Shown: positions 1 through 8,947, counted from the stretch's first letter. The stretch: DNA of 64,000 nucleotides from Mycolicibacterium sp. P9-22 (GCF_008329585.1 NZ_NPKP01000003.1:496001-560000), one strand, 5' to 3'. The notes: a model not told the origin generated them from the letters alone. Program-made: numbers and translations.

Positions 1-258
1 CTGGCCGCTCTGGCCGAGCTGATGGGTGTCGAGGAGGATGACCGCCAGCTGTTATTGGGACTTTCGGTGTTCTCCGCCATCATCATCGCCGCGTGCGGTG
101 ACCTGGTCGAGGACTCCGACGGGATGCCGCTGGGTCCGCTGTTGATGATCGAGCGTCTCAACGGAGCATGTGAACAGGTCGCCGGCTTCGCCGGCCAGAT
201 CTTCGCCGCCAGCCCCGGGCAGCAGCCGGCAGGCCACGAGATCCCGGCGAATGTCTGA
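1..258 (+). CDS. C-terminal end of an unidentified protein (5' truncated by window edge)
   Basis: An open frame runs from the first base to a TGA at 256-258, so about 85 C-terminal residues of a longer protein are visible; the start lies outside the window. The fragment begins LAALAELMGVEEDD and contains a hydrophobic stretch (LLLGLSVFSAIIIAACG) that could be a buried helix. I do not recognise the family. Its stop overlaps the ATG of the following TetR gene by 8 bases, suggesting co-transcription and translational coupling, so the two may be functionally linked. Confidence 0.6.
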   Translation: MAALAELMGVEEDDRQLLLGLSVFSAIIIAACGDLVEDSDGMPLGPLLMIERLNGACEQVAGFAGQIFAASPGQQPAGHEIPANV

Positions 259-946
259 GCGGCCGCCGAGCGGTCTGCGGGAACGAAAGAAGCTGCGGAC
301 CCGCGTCACGCTGATCGAGACCGCGGCCGAACTGTGCGAGCGGCAGGGTTTCGACAACACCACCGTCGAGCAGATCGCGGCCGCCGCGGATGTGTCGCCG
401 CGCACCTTCAGCCGGTACTTCCCGACCAAGGAAGCGGTGATCTTCGCCATCATCGAGGACACCGCCGCCTTCGTCGCCGACGAGTTGACGAGGCTGCCGA
501 CCGATATCAACGAGTTCGAGGCGATGCTGCGGGCTCACCTCAAGGCGGTGCAGCCCGGCCGCGATGGCCGGCCGACGCCGATCTTCCACCGGATGGCGGC
601 GCTTATCCGGATCGTGAACTCCTCGGCGAGCCTCGCCGTGACCAACATCCCGTACCGCCTGCAGGCCGACCATTTCCCGACGGTGATCGCCGTCGCCGAC
701 CGGATGGCGTTGCCCCGGGACCATGACGCGGTGCACATGGTGCTGGAGACCTGGACGGTGGTGATGAACACCGCGACCCGGGGATTGGGCACACCCGGGC
801 AGCCGCCCATCGAGCCGGAAATCGTTGCTGCGCGCATCTCGGCGGCCTATGAGACGTTGACCCGGACATGGCGGCCGTGGTCCTCGCCGCCCGAGTCGAC
901 CGATCCGCCCGCCGGGGAACCCCCCGCAAGCGCGCCGGATTGTTAG
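251..946 (+). CDS. TetR/AcrR family transcriptional regulator
   Basis: A 231-residue one-component DNA-binding regulator. The N-terminal helix-turn-helix is clear: RVTLIETAAELCERQGFDNTTVEQIAAAADVSPRTFSRYFPTKEAVIF has the TetR pattern, ending in the usual aromatic recognition-helix motif (SRYFPTKE). The rest is the variable ligand-binding and dimerisation domain, so the effector cannot be predicted. The frame is open further upstream to 170, but the ATG at 251 (MSERPPSGLRER) starts just before the domain and overlaps the previous stop by 8 bases, so I chose it. It probably regulates itself and the truncated upstream gene. The C-terminal end is proline-rich. Confidence 0.88.
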   Translation: MSERPPSGLRERKKLRTRVTLIETAAELCERQGFDNTTVEQIAAAADVSPRTFSRYFPTKEAVIFAIIEDTAAFVADELTRLPTDINEFEAMLRAHLKAVQPGRDGRPTPIFHRMAALIRIVNSSASLAVTNIPYRLQADHFPTVIAVADRMALPRDHDAVHMVLETWTVVMNTATRGLGTPGQPPIEPEIVAARISAAYETLTRTWRPWSSPPESTDPPAGEPPASAPDC

Positions 947-1018
947 CGACTACCGTCCAGTATCAAGAGACGGCTCCCGGTCGCCTCACCCATGCCGACG
1001 CCCAGAGAAGGGGTTCCA

Positions 1019-2320
1019 GTGGCCGACAACTCCAGCCCTGACGAGAAAGCCACCCTGTCGTATCCGGGCGGCTCCCTGGACTTGGAGATCGTGCACGCCA
1101 CCGAGGGATCGGACGGCATCGCACTGGGGCCGCTGCTGGCCAAGACCGGTTACACGACGTTCGACGGCGGTTTCGTGAACACCTCGTCGACCAAGAGTGC
1201 GATCACCTACATCGACGGTGACGCCGGCATCCTGCGCTACCGCGGCATCCCGATCGAGCAGCTCGCCGAGAAGTCGACGTTCATCGAGGTCAGCTACCTG
1301 CTCATCTACGGTGAGCTGCCGACCCCCGACGAGCTCGCCTCGTTCACCAACCAGATCCAGCGGCACACCCTGCTGCACGAGGATCTCAAACGCTTCTTCG
1401 ACGGTTTCCCGCGCAACGCGCACCCCATGCCGGTGCTGTCCTCGGCGGTCAACGCGCTGAGCGCCTACTACCAGGACTCGCTGGACCCGCTGGACAACAA
1501 GCAGGTCGAGCTGTCGACGATCCGGCTGCTGGCCAAGCTGCCGACCATCGCCGCGTACGCCTACAAGAAGTCCGAGGGGCAGCCTTTCCTGTACCCGGAC
1601 AACTCGTTGACGCTGGTGGAGAACTTCCTGCGGATGACGTTCGGCTTCCCGGCCGAGCCCTACGAGGTGGACCCCGAGATCGTCCGCGCCTTGGACATGC
1701 TGCTGATCCTGCACGCCGATCACGAGCAGAACTGCTCGACCTCGACGGTGCGCCTGGTCGGGTCCTCACAGGCCAACCTGTTCACCTCGATCTCCGGCGG
1801 TATCAACGCGCTGTGGGGCCCGCTGCACGGCGGCGCCAACCAGGCCGTGCTGGAAATGCTGACCAAGATCCAGAACTCCGACGGCGACGTCAAGGAGTTC
1901 GTCCGCAAGGTCAAGAACCGCGAGGACGGCGTGAAGCTGATGGGCTTCGGGCACCGGGTCTACAAGAACTACGACCCGCGGGCGCGCATCGTCAAGGAGC
2001 AGGCCGACAAGATCCTGGGCAAGCTCGGTGTGGACGATCCGCTGCTCGATATCGCCAAGCAGCTCGAAGAGATCGCGTTGACCGACGACTTCTTCGTGGA
2101 GCGCAAGCTCTACCCGAACGTCGACTACTACACCGGCGTCATCTACCGGGCGATGGGCTTTCCGACCCGCATGTTCACCGTGCTGTTCGCGCTCGGCCGG
2201 CTGCCCGGCTGGATCGCGCACTGGCGGGAGATGCACTCCGAGCCCGGCAAGATCGGCCGCCCGCGCCAGATCTACACCGGCTATACCGAGCGCGACTACG
2301 TCGACCTCGGCGGACGCTGA
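1019..2320 (+). CDS. gltA2: Citrate synthase (GltA2-like)
   Basis: Condenses acetyl-CoA and oxaloacetate to citrate at the entry of the TCA cycle; cytosolic. The 433-residue product closely resembles M. tuberculosis GltA2 (Rv0896) throughout, e.g. [37 protein letters not shown] (catalytic His region) and [16 protein letters not shown] (catalytic Asp region). The GTG at 1019 gives the N-terminus VADNSS..., matching the short GltA2 N-terminus, and follows a GAGAAGGGG ribosome site; an ATG at 992 would add nine residues. It is a type I-like, roughly 430-residue hexameric enzyme rather than the shorter methylcitrate synthase type. It is flanked by regulators and transporters unrelated to the TCA cycle. 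Confidence 0.96.
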   Translation: MADNSSPDEKATLSYPGGSLDLEIVHATEGSDGIALGPLLAKTGYTTFDGGFVNTSSTKSAITYIDGDAGILRYRGIPIEQLAEKSTFIEVSYLLIYGELPTPDELASFTNQIQRHTLLHEDLKRFFDGFPRNAHPMPVLSSAVNALSAYYQDSLDPLDNKQVELSTIRLLAKLPTIAAYAYKKSEGQPFLYPDNSLTLVENFLRMTFGFPAEPYEVDPEIVRALDMLLILHADHEQNCSTSTVRLVGSSQANLFTSISGGINALWGPLHGGANQAVLEMLTKIQNSDGDVKEFVRKVKNREDGVKLMGFGHRVYKNYDPRARIVKEQADKILGKLGVDDPLLDIAKQLEEIALTDDFFVERKLYPNVDYYTGVIYRAMGFPTRMFTVLFALGRLPGWIAHWREMHSEPGKIGRPRQIYTGYTERDYVDLGGR

Positions 2321-2359
2321 CCTTTTCGGGTCAAGAGACATATCTCACTGTCAACGGCA

Positions 2360-2400
2360 TTGCCCGCAGAACAGTTGTAGTTTCACAATAGTTGTGTGAA
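2360..2400 (+). promoter_or_regulatory. Promoter and likely MarR operator at the start of the DHA2 efflux gene
   Basis: TTGCCC at 2360-2365 and CACAAT at 2384-2389 (18-base spacing) form a plausible promoter whose transcript would begin at the GTG start codon at 2396 (leaderless). Overlapping the -10 and the start codon is an inverted repeat TTCACA-N7-TGTGAA (2382-2400), well placed as the operator for the MarR regulator encoded downstream. The positions are seen directly; the operator role is inferred. Confidence 0.5.
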
Positions 2401-3865
2401 TGAAACGATCAGCACGCTGACTCCGCGGCGCAAGGCGATCGTCCTCGCGTCGTGTTGTCTGAGTTTGCTGATCGTCTCGATGGACGCCACCATCGTCAAC
2501 GTCGCGATCCCGTCGATCCGCACCGATCTCGGTGCGACGGCATCCCAGTTGCAGTGGGTCATCGACATCTACACCCTGGTGCTTGCCTCGCTGCTGATGC
2601 TCTCCGGCGCCATGGGGGACCGCTTCGGCCGGCGCCGGGTGTTCCAAACCGGGCTGTTGATCTTCGCGATCGGCTCACTGCTGTGCAGCCTCGCCCCGGG
2701 CATCGACGCTCTGATCGCCGCGCGGTTCCTGCAGGCCATCGGCGGCTCGATGCTCAATCCGGTGGCGCTGTCCATCATCTCGCAGGTGTTCACCGGACCG
2801 GTCGAACGGGCCCGGGCCATCGGGATCTGGGGAGCGGTCGTCGGCATCGCCATGGCGCTCGGCCCCACGGTCGGCGGCCTGCTCATCCACCTGATCAGCT
2901 GGCGGGCGGTGTTCTGGATCAACCTGCCGATCTGCCTGGCGGCCATCGTGCTGACGGCGATCTTCGTGCCGGAGACCCGGTCGGCGACCATGCGCAATAT
3001 CGACCCGGTCGGCCAGCTGCTGGCCGTGGTGTTCCTGTTCGGCGCGGTCTTCACCCTCATCGAGGGCCCCGCGCTGGGTTGGGGCAACGGGCGGGTCATC
3101 GCCGCCGGCACGGCGGCGGTGCTGACCTTCGCAGCGTTCCTGCGCTACGAGTCGCGGCGCACGGATCCATTCATCGACCTGCGATTCTTCCGCAGCGTGC
3201 CGTTCGCCTCCGCCACGGTGATCGCCATCTGCGCATTCGCTTCCTGGGGCGCGCTGCTGTTCATGATGTCGCTGTATCTGCAGGGTGCACGCGGTTATTC
3301 GGCCGTCCAGACCGGACTGATCTACCTGCCGATCGCGGTCGGTGCGCTGGTGTTCTCGCCGCTGTCGGGCCGGCTGGTGGGTCGTTATGGGGCCCGCCCG
3401 TCACTGCTGGTGTCCGGAGTGATGATCGCGATCGCATCGTCCGTGCTGGCGCTGCTGCCGGAGAGCGCGCCGGTGTGGGCGCTGATGACGGTGTTCGCCG
3501 TCTTCGGCATCGGCTTCTCGATGGTGAATGCGCCCATCACCAATGCGGCGGTCAGCGGCATGCCGCTGGACCGGGCCGGCGCCGCCTCCGCGGTGACCAG
3601 CACGAGCCGTCAGATCGGCGTGAGTATCGGTGTGGCCCTGTGCGGTTCGGTGGCCGGTGCGGCGTTGGCCGCGTCGGCCGATTCAGCCGTGTCGGGCACC
3701 GGGAGCTTCGCCGCATCGGCGCGCCCGCTGTGGCTGGTGTGCGTGGGGCTGGGCGTGGTGGTCGCCGTGCTGGGCTTCGTGTCCACCTCGCCGCGGGCCG
3801 TGGATTCGGCGAAGCGGCTGGCCCCGCTCATCGAGGGCCCGAAGGTGGTCGCCGATGTCCGATGA
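2396..3865 (+). CDS. MFS multidrug efflux transporter, DHA2 (14-TM) family
   Basis: A 489-residue inner-membrane proton-driven exporter. The N-terminus (LASCCLSLLIVSMDATIVNVAIPSI) carries the LDxTIVNVALP-type motif of DHA2 drug exporters, followed by the cytoplasmic loop motif SGAMGDRFGRRRVF and the antiporter motif C-like GAVVGIAMALGPTVGG. About 14 hydrophobic segments can be traced. The GTG start at 2396 has no ribosome site and sits 6 bases after a -10-like CACAAT, suggesting a leaderless mRNA. The stop overlaps the downstream MarR gene by 11 bases, so the pump and regulator form one operon, a common arrangement for MarR-controlled efflux. Substrate unknown. Confidence 0.92.
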   Translation: MNETISTLTPRRKAIVLASCCLSLLIVSMDATIVNVAIPSIRTDLGATASQLQWVIDIYTLVLASLLMLSGAMGDRFGRRRVFQTGLLIFAIGSLLCSLAPGIDALIAARFLQAIGGSMLNPVALSIISQVFTGPVERARAIGIWGAVVGIAMALGPTVGGLLIHLISWRAVFWINLPICLAAIVLTAIFVPETRSATMRNIDPVGQLLAVVFLFGAVFTLIEGPALGWGNGRVIAAGTAAVLTFAAFLRYESRRTDPFIDLRFFRSVPFASATVIAICAFASWGALLFMMSLYLQGARGYSAVQTGLIYLPIAVGALVFSPLSGRLVGRYGARPSLLVSGVMIAIASSVLALLPESAPVWALMTVFAVFGIGFSMVNAPITNAAVSGMPLDRAGAASAVTSTSRQIGVSIGVALCGSVAGAALAASADSAVSGTGSFAASARPLWLVCVGLGVVVAVLGFVSTSPRAVDSAKRLAPLIEGPKVVADVR

Positions 3866-4265
3866 TCTCGCCGGTCAGGTGTGGCGGCTGATGGCCGCGG
3901 TGGTGCACGAGAATCGCGACGGCTGGAAACGTGCCGTCATCGAGCAGTCCGGTCTGCCGTTCAGCCGCATCCGGGTGCTGAAGCGGCTCGTGCCGGCGCC
4001 GATGACGGTCAAGGGCGTGGCCGACGCGGCCACCTTGGATGCCCCCGCGGCCACCGTCGCCATCAACGATCTGGAGGAGCGCGGTCTGGTGGTCCGGCAG
4101 ATCGACCCGAGCAATCGGCGGTCCAAGACCGTGTCGATCACCGCCGCAGGACGTGAACTGGTCGCCCGCATCGATGCCGTCGAGGATCCCGCGCCGGCCG
4201 CAGTCGCCGCCTTGACCCACGCGGAACTTGTTGTGCTGCAGGCGCTTCTGAAGAAGTTGGGCTGA
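3855..4265 (+). CDS. MarR family transcriptional regulator
   Basis: A 136-residue winged-helix regulator. The pattern MTVKGVADAATLDAPAATVAINDLEERGLVVRQIDPSNRRSKTVSITAAGRELV shows the MarR recognition helix followed by the wing with the conserved D-x-R-x-R-like turn and beta hairpin. The ATG at 3855 lies inside the 3' end of the efflux gene, giving translational coupling. It likely represses the operon by binding the inverted repeat at 2382-2400 and is relieved by a pump substrate or phenolic compound; that is inference from the family. It converges with the SDR gene across a 35-base gap. Confidence 0.88.
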   Translation: MSDDLAGQVWRLMAAVVHENRDGWKRAVIEQSGLPFSRIRVLKRLVPAPMTVKGVADAATLDAPAATVAINDLEERGLVVRQIDPSNRRSKTVSITAAGRELVARIDAVEDPAPAAVAALTHAELVVLQALLKKLG

Positions 4266-4300
4266 CGCCCAATGCCGCGCGAACAGTGCGGTCGGAAGGT

Positions 4301-5071
4301 TCACTGGGCCGTGTAGCCGCCGTCGACCCTGATGGTCGTGCCGGTGACATACCGCGCGTCATCGGACACCAGATAGGCGACCGCGGCCGCGACATCCTCC
4401 GGTGCGGCCAAGCACCCCAATGGAATTCGCGATACGACTTCGTGCTCGGTCTGGCCGGGATCCGGCGTGCGGGCAAGCCAGGCGTCATACAGCGGCGTCC
4501 TGGTCATCCCCGGTGCCACGTCGTTGACCCGGATGCCCAGCGGCGCAAGCTCGACTGCCGCCGACAGCGTCAGCGCCTGCAACGCGCCCTTGGATGCGGC
4601 ATACACACCCATCGTGGGTACCCCGGCGATCGCCAGGCGTGAGGTGATGTTGACGATCGACCCACCGTGCTCCATCGCAGCAGTAGCCGCCTGAATCATG
4701 GCGATGGCGGCGAAGGTGTTGACCTCGAAGACCTGGCGGATGGCGGGCATCGGGGTGCAGACCAACTCGTCGGTGTGATCGAGCGCCGCGTTGTTGACCA
4801 GCCCGTCGATGCAGCCGAACGTGTCTCGGCACGCCTCGACCACAACGGTCGACGCATCGGTTTCGGTGAGGTCGGCGGCGACGAACCGTACTCGTTCGTC
4901 GAGTGACCGGGCCAGCTGCCGTCCTGCGTCGATGTCCCGGCCGGTCACCAGCACTCGCGCTCCCTCGGCATGCAGACGGGTCGCTGTCACCCGGCCGATT
5001 CCCGATGTGGCTCCGGTGACCACGATGGCCTTGCCATCCAGACGCCCGGACACTGCGCGCAGTTGCGTCAT
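4301..5071 (-). CDS. Short-chain dehydrogenase/reductase (SDR)
   Basis: A 256-residue classical SDR, an NAD(P)-dependent alcohol dehydrogenase or carbonyl reductase. The TGATSGIG dinucleotide motif is near residue 20, NNAALD near 90, the catalytic Ser in SIVNITSR, YAASK for the Tyr/Lys pair, and a C-terminal VTGTTIRVDGGYTAQ end. The ATG at 5071 overlaps the stop of the IclR gene by 4 bases (ATGA), so the longer open frame upstream is not used. Being in the regulator's own transcription unit, it probably acts on an intermediate of the divergent aldolase/dehydrogenase pathway, for example by oxidising a hydroxyl group; the substrate cannot be told from sequence. Confidence 0.93.
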   Translation of the reverse strand: MTQLRAVSGRLDGKAIVVTGATSGIGRVTATRLHAEGARVLVTGRDIDAGRQLARSLDERVRFVAADLTETDASTVVVEACRDTFGCIDGLVNNAALDHTDELVCTPMPAIRQVFEVNTFAAIAMIQAATAAMEHGGSIVNITSRLAIAGVPTMGVYAASKGALQALTLSAAVELAPLGIRVNDVAPGMTRTPLYDAWLARTPDPGQTEHEVVSRIPLGCLAAPEDVAAAVAYLVSDDARYVTGTTIRVDGGYTAQ

Positions 5072-5829
5072 GGCAGTTTGGCAGAGATCTCCCGGGCGCC
5101 CGCTTTCACCTGCGCACCAGCATGTTCCAGACGATCCGGGGTCAATCGGTGGGTGAGGAAGCTGATGCTCAGCGCGTACCGTGACGGACCGCCGTTGGCC
5201 GCGGGAACCGCCGCAGCCACACAGGTCAGTTCCTCGGCAGCCTCCTCGCGGTCGACGGCGAAACCCTGTTCGCGGATGTCGGAGATCTCGGCGGCCATCT
5301 TCTTCATCGAGGTGATGGTATGCGGGGTCAGTTCCGGCAATCCCGCCGAGGCGACGATTTCTCGCCAGACGCTGTCGGTCATGGTCGCCATCAGCGCTTT
5401 GCCCAGTGCCGATGCATGCCATGGGTCGGATTGCCCGACGTCGCTGATCTTTTTCACGGCGCGCCGACTCTCGACGACTTCCAGGATGACGACGCTGCGG
5501 TCTTTGTGCGTTGCGAAGTTCACGGTTTCGTTGAACTCGTGCATAAGCCGCTCCATGGTGGGCAGCACCGCGTCGGTGGGGACCTGACCGGAAAAGGCGC
5601 GCTGCCCCAGTCGGAAGATCTCCCAGCCGAGCCGGTACTGGGCGGTGTTGAAACGCTCGACGTATCCCAGCGAGGCGAGACTGTTCAGATACCGCAGCAC
5701 GGTGGCTTCGTTGAGCTCTGTGCGCCTTGATATCTCGGTCAGATTGCCGGTTTCCGCTTCGGCCACCGCGCCGAGGATTCGCGCTGTGCGTTCGACACCG
5801 ATGAGGCTCGCACCTTTGTCGGGGCTCAT
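5068..5829 (-). CDS. IclR family transcriptional regulator
   Basis: A regulator of about 253 residues with an N-terminal winged helix (GVERTARILGAVAEAETGNLTEISRRTELNEATVLRYLNSLASLGYVER) and a C-terminal IclR effector domain (SALGKALMATM, GFAVDREEAAEELTCVAAAV). The ATG at 5829 is assumed; a GTG at 5841 is also in frame but lies inside the palindrome TTCACCCAGTGAA. It is divergent from the TIM-barrel/aldolase operon and translationally coupled to the SDR. Four 13-bp motif copies in the divergent region (5837-5954) are its probable operators, two of them over the promoter of the catabolic operon, so repression relieved by a pathway metabolite is likely. Confidence 0.92.
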   Translation of the reverse strand: MSPDKGASLIGVERTARILGAVAEAETGNLTEISRRTELNEATVLRYLNSLASLGYVERFNTAQYRLGWEIFRLGQRAFSGQVPTDAVLPTMERLMHEFNETVNFATHKDRSVVILEVVESRRAVKKISDVGQSDPWHASALGKALMATMTDSVWREIVASAGLPELTPHTITSMKKMAAEISDIREQGFAVDREEAAEELTCVAAAVPAANGGPSRYALSISFLTHRLTPDRLEHAGAQVKAGAREISAKLP

Positions 5830-5836
5830 CTCCTTT

Positions 5837-5869
5837 TTCACCCAGTGAAGGTTACCAGTGCTCAGTGAC
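5837..5869. promoter_or_regulatory. Probable IclR operator pair, regulator side
   Basis: Site A (5837-5849) is TTCACCCAGTGAA, a perfect 5+3+5 inverted repeat. Site B (5857-5869, AGTGCTCAGTGAC) shares its right half. Their centres are 20 bases apart, about two helical turns, the same spacing as the second pair near the divergent promoter. They lie at the very start of the IclR gene, consistent with autoregulation. Binding is inferred. Confidence 0.6.
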
Positions 5870-5893
5870 AGCCTTTCGGCCCGCGGCTTCCTG

Positions 5894-5922
5894 TTGACAG
5901 CGCCGGGTGCGTCTTCTAGATT
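5894..5922 (+). promoter_or_regulatory. Sigma-A type promoter of the TIM-barrel/aldolase operon
   Basis: TTGACA (5894-5899) and TAGATT (5917-5922) are separated by exactly 17 bases, a near-consensus housekeeping promoter and unusually strong for a mycobacterial gene. Transcription would begin near 5929, inside the operator pair at 5922-5954, which fits repression by the adjacent IclR protein. Confidence 0.7.
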
Positions 5923-5954
5923 TCATTCAGTGCAGTTGAATATCACTCAGTGAA
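5922..5954. promoter_or_regulatory. Probable IclR operator pair, catabolic operon side
   Basis: Site C (5922-5934, TTCATTCAGTGCA) and site D (5942-5954, ATCACTCAGTGAA) match the palindrome at 5837-5849. Their centres are 20 bases apart. They cover the end of the -10 box and the expected transcription start, so a bound regulator would block initiation. Confidence 0.62.
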
Positions 5955-5994
5955 AATGTTCAATCGCCGACCCCATCAGCTCGAAGGAGACGCA

Positions 5995-6957
5995 ATGCCC
6001 ACCGCAGCCGACAGCCGTTCAGCACAGGTCGACGGAGCCAGCATCCTGGCTTCGCAGGGCCTGTTGTCGGCCGATGACTACACCCTCGCCGCGTCGACCA
6101 AGTCGTTCGACGACGGTGGCGCCTACCGCCTGGAAATCTCTGGTGTCGAACGCCTTTCGACCCTCGAGGTACTGCTGGACGAAGCCGCCAAACAAGATGT
6201 GTTCATCCACCGCATCATCGCGTTCGGTGGCGGCACCACCCTGCTCAACACCGCAGAACTACGCGACGTCGCCGAACTGGCCGCGGAGAACCGCATCGAA
6301 CTGATCGCGGTGCCGGGCCCCCGCACGGGCTGGGACCTCGGGCGTCAGGCGCTGAGCACCGAGGGCACCGCCGGCGGACGGCGGGTCCGCGGACTCGACA
6401 ACGTCCGCTACCTGCTGGACGACTACCTGCGGATCTTCTCCACCGGTATCCGTGGTGTACTCGTCTGGGACGAAGGCGTTCTCGACATCCTCAACAAGGC
6501 GCGCGACGCCGGGCACATCCCCGCCGACGCAAAGTTCAAGATCTCGGTCTACGCCGGCCACGCCAATCCCGCCTCGATCAGAATCCTGCAGGACCTGGGC
6601 GCCGACAGCGTGAACCCGGTCGGTGACCTGAGCCGTCCGATGCTGGCCGCCATTCGTCGCTCCGTCGACATCCCGCTCGATGTCTGGGCCGAGACCTTCG
6701 AGTCCTTCGGCGGGATGAACCGGCTGTGGGAGGCCGGCGACATCGCCCGGGTGGCCGGACCGGTCTACTTCAAGGTCGAACCGGGCGAGTCCGAGGCCGT
6801 CATGTACAACGGCTGGGTCCGGCCCGAGTTCCACGAGGAACTGATCCGACACAAGGTGCGCCATGCCGCCATCCTGAATGAACTCGCAACCACGAGCGCT
6901 CCCGACGTGACCGTCTCACCGCGCCCCCGCATCGCCGCTCCAGCGCTGACCAACTGA
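5995..6957 (+). CDS. TIM-barrel-like protein of unknown function (possibly U32-peptidase-like)
   Basis: A 320-residue cytosolic protein with an alternating beta/alpha pattern: FIHRIIAFGGGTTLLN, IELIAVPGPRTGWDLG, GVLVWDEGVLDIL, FKISVYAGHANPASIRILQDLGADSVNPVGDLS, IPLDVWAETFESFGG, AGPVYFKVEPGES. Consecutive strands ending in polar residues suggest a TIM barrel. I do not see the cysteine-bearing signature of true U32 peptidases, so that assignment is only a guess. The ATG at 5995 follows GAAGGAGA; an ATG at 5950 lies inside operator D and is less likely. First gene of the IclR-controlled operon before acetaldehyde dehydrogenase and aldolase, so it probably carries out an earlier step of that pathway. 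Confidence 0.7.
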   Translation: MPTAADSRSAQVDGASILASQGLLSADDYTLAASTKSFDDGGAYRLEISGVERLSTLEVLLDEAAKQDVFIHRIIAFGGGTTLLNTAELRDVAELAAENRIELIAVPGPRTGWDLGRQALSTEGTAGGRRVRGLDNVRYLLDDYLRIFSTGIRGVLVWDEGVLDILNKARDAGHIPADAKFKISVYAGHANPASIRILQDLGADSVNPVGDLSRPMLAAIRRSVDIPLDVWAETFESFGGMNRLWEAGDIARVAGPVYFKVEPGESEAVMYNGWVRPEFHEELIRHKVRHAAILNELATTSAPDVTVSPRPRIAAPALTN

Positions 6958-6995
6958 TCTGACACGACGAGGCGATCGGACACGGAGTGATCACT

Positions 6996-7946
6996 GTGGG
7001 ACGTCATCCCCGGGCCGCGGTCATCGGCTCGGGCAACATCGGCACCGACCTGATGTACAAGCTGCGGCGGTCAGCAATCCTCGACATTGCCGTCATGGTC
7101 GGGATCGACACTGCCAGTGATGGTTTGGCCCGTGCATCAGCGCTCGACGTGGCGGTCACAGCGGACGGAGTCGACGGGCTGCTGACGATGGGCGACTTCG
7201 ACGACATTGAGGTCGTCTTCGACGCGACCAGCGCCGACGCGCACCATCGCAATCACGCCATGCTCGAGCCGACCGGCCGTCTGGTCGTCGACCTCACACC
7301 AGCGGCCGTCGGCCCCTATGTGGTGCCGGCGGTCAACATGGCCGGCCTCACCGGATACCGGAATCTCAACATGGTGACATGCGGCGGCCAGGCGACGGTG
7401 CCGATCGTCGCGGCCTTGTCGCAGGTTACCGGTGTCCACTACGCCGAGATCGTGGCCTCGATCTCGTCCCGGTCAGCAGGTCCGGGAACTCGGTCGAACA
7501 TCGATGAGTTCACCCAGACCACGGCGCGGGCCATCGAGACGGTGGGCGGCGCCGGCCGCGGTAAGGCGATCATCGTGCTCAACCCCGCCGAGCCACCGAT
7601 GATCATGCGGGACACGGTGGCAGCGCTGGTGTCCACGGCGGAGGAGGCGACCATCGCAGACTCGGTGGTTCGGATGGTCAGCGACGTCGCTTGCTACGTG
7701 CCGGGGTACCGGCTCCGGCAGGACGTCCGGATTTCTCCAGTGCCGCAGTCGGATCCGCGCCGGCGGCTGGTCGCCGAGGCCGACCGGGGCACCGATCTCC
7801 ACCAGGTGACGGTATTCCTCGAGGTCGAGGGGGCCGGGGACTATCTGCCCTCTTACGCTGGAAATCTCGACATCATGACCGCCGCCGCGGTCCGCGTCGC
7901 CGAGCACGCCGTCACGACCTCGGCCCCGGCCGGGGTGGCGCCATGA
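6996..7946 (+). CDS. Acetaldehyde dehydrogenase (acylating), BphJ/MhpF/HsaG type
   Basis: Oxidises acetaldehyde or propionaldehyde with NAD+ and CoA to acyl-CoA, normally in complex with the aldolase encoded next, which channels the aldehyde. The 316-residue product has the Rossmann motif [17 protein letters not shown], the catalytic Cys in [11 protein letters not shown] (about residue 129) and [15 protein letters not shown], all typical of the family. GGAG at 6984-6987 precedes the GTG at 6996 by 8 bases; an upstream GTG at 6987 is also in frame. The stop overlaps the aldolase ATG (ATGA). Catalytic residues look intact. Confidence 0.95.
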   Translation: MGRHPRAAVIGSGNIGTDLMYKLRRSAILDIAVMVGIDTASDGLARASALDVAVTADGVDGLLTMGDFDDIEVVFDATSADAHHRNHAMLEPTGRLVVDLTPAAVGPYVVPAVNMAGLTGYRNLNMVTCGGQATVPIVAALSQVTGVHYAEIVASISSRSAGPGTRSNIDEFTQTTARAIETVGGAGRGKAIIVLNPAEPPMIMRDTVAALVSTAEEATIADSVVRMVSDVACYVPGYRLRQDVRISPVPQSDPRRRLVAEADRGTDLHQVTVFLEVEGAGDYLPSYAGNLDIMTAAAVRVAEHAVTTSAPAGVAP

Positions 7947-8947
7947 CGACCGAAATCTACGTGCAGGACGTCACGCTGCGCGACGGGATGCACGCACTCG
8001 GCCACTCGTTGAGCCTGAAGGACACCACCCGCATCGCCCGCGCGCTCGACCGGGCCGGCGTGGCCGCGATCGAGGTGGCCCACGGTGACGGGCTGGCCGG
8101 TGGCGGGCTGACCTACGGTCCCGGATCCCACAGCGACGCCGAATGGATTACGGCGGCAGCAGGCGCCGTACGCACTGCCAGACTGACGACACTGTTGATA
8201 CCCGGCATCGGCACGCTCGACGATCTGCGTGCGGCGGTCGACGTCGGCATCACATCGGTGCGGATCGCCACGCACTGCACCGAGGCCGATATCGCCCGCC
8301 AGCACATTCTCACAGCGAGGAGCCTCGGTCTGGACGTCGCGGGATTCCTCATGATGGCCCACCTGACTACTCCCGATCACCTTGCGCAGCAGGCGAGGGT
8401 CATGGAGGACGCCGGCGCACAGTGCGTCTACGTCACGGATTCCGGTGGGCGTCTGACCATGACGGACATGCGCGACCGGGTGCGGGCCTATCGCAGCGTT
8501 CTGAACCCGGAGACGTCGATCGGTGTACACGCACACCACAATCTCGCGCTGGGCGTGGCGAATTCGATCACCGCGGTCGAGGAGGGCGCGCACCGCGTCG
8601 ATGCCTCCCTGACCGGGCTCGGCGCAGGTGCGGGAAACTGCCCGTTGGAGGTATTCATCGCGGTCGCTGAAATCAACGGCTGGGCGCATGGCTGCGATCT
8701 GTTCGCGTTGATGGACGCGGCCGAGGATCTGGTTCGCCCGCTGCAGCAGCGCCCTGTCCGAGTCGACCGCGAGACGTTGACCTTGGGTTACGCGGGTGTG
8801 TACTCGAGCTTCCTGCTGCATGCCGAGCGCATCGCGGCCGAGGTCGGTGTCGGGACCCGCGCACTGCTGGTCGAAGCCGGCCGCCGGTCGATGGTCGGCG
8901 GACAAGAAGATCTGCTCATCGATCTCGCGCTTGATATGAGGAGGTGA
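7943..8947 (+). CDS. 4-hydroxy-2-oxovalerate aldolase (BphI/HsaF type)
   Basis: A divalent-metal class II aldolase cleaving 4-hydroxy-2-oxoacids into pyruvate and an aldehyde. The 334-residue protein shows the DRE-TIM signature [11 protein letters not shown] (residues 8-18), the metal-binding HAHHN at 196-200 and the C-terminal [10 protein letters not shown]. It overlaps the dehydrogenase stop by 4 bases, matching the usual stoichiometric complex. No 2-hydroxypenta-2,4-dienoate hydratase or ring-cleavage dioxygenase is nearby, which is unusual; the 4-hydroxy-2-oxoacid must therefore come from another reaction, possibly one involving the first gene and the SDR. Confidence 0.95.
   Translation: MTTEIYVQDVTLRDGMHALGHSLSLKDTTRIARALDRAGVAAIEVAHGDGLAGGGLTYGPGSHSDAEWITAAAGAVRTARLTTLLIPGIGTLDDLRAAVDVGITSVRIATHCTEADIARQHILTARSLGLDVAGFLMMAHLTTPDHLAQQARVMEDAGAQCVYVTDSGGRLTMTDMRDRVRAYRSVLNPETSIGVHAHHNLALGVANSITAVEEGAHRVDASLTGLGAGAGNCPLEVFIAVAEINGWAHGCDLFALMDAAEDLVRPLQQRPVRVDRETLTLGYAGVYSSFLLHAERIAAEVGVGTRALLVEAGRRSMVGGQEDLLIDLALDMRR

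Noticed and set aside
2318..2333. TGACC-N6-GGTCA hairpin after citrate synthase as terminator
   Set aside because: The stem is only 5 bp and there is no T run; too weak to call.
5995..6957. Firm call as U32 peptidase
   Set aside because: The conserved cysteine signature of that family is not visible; only the general barrel pattern fits.
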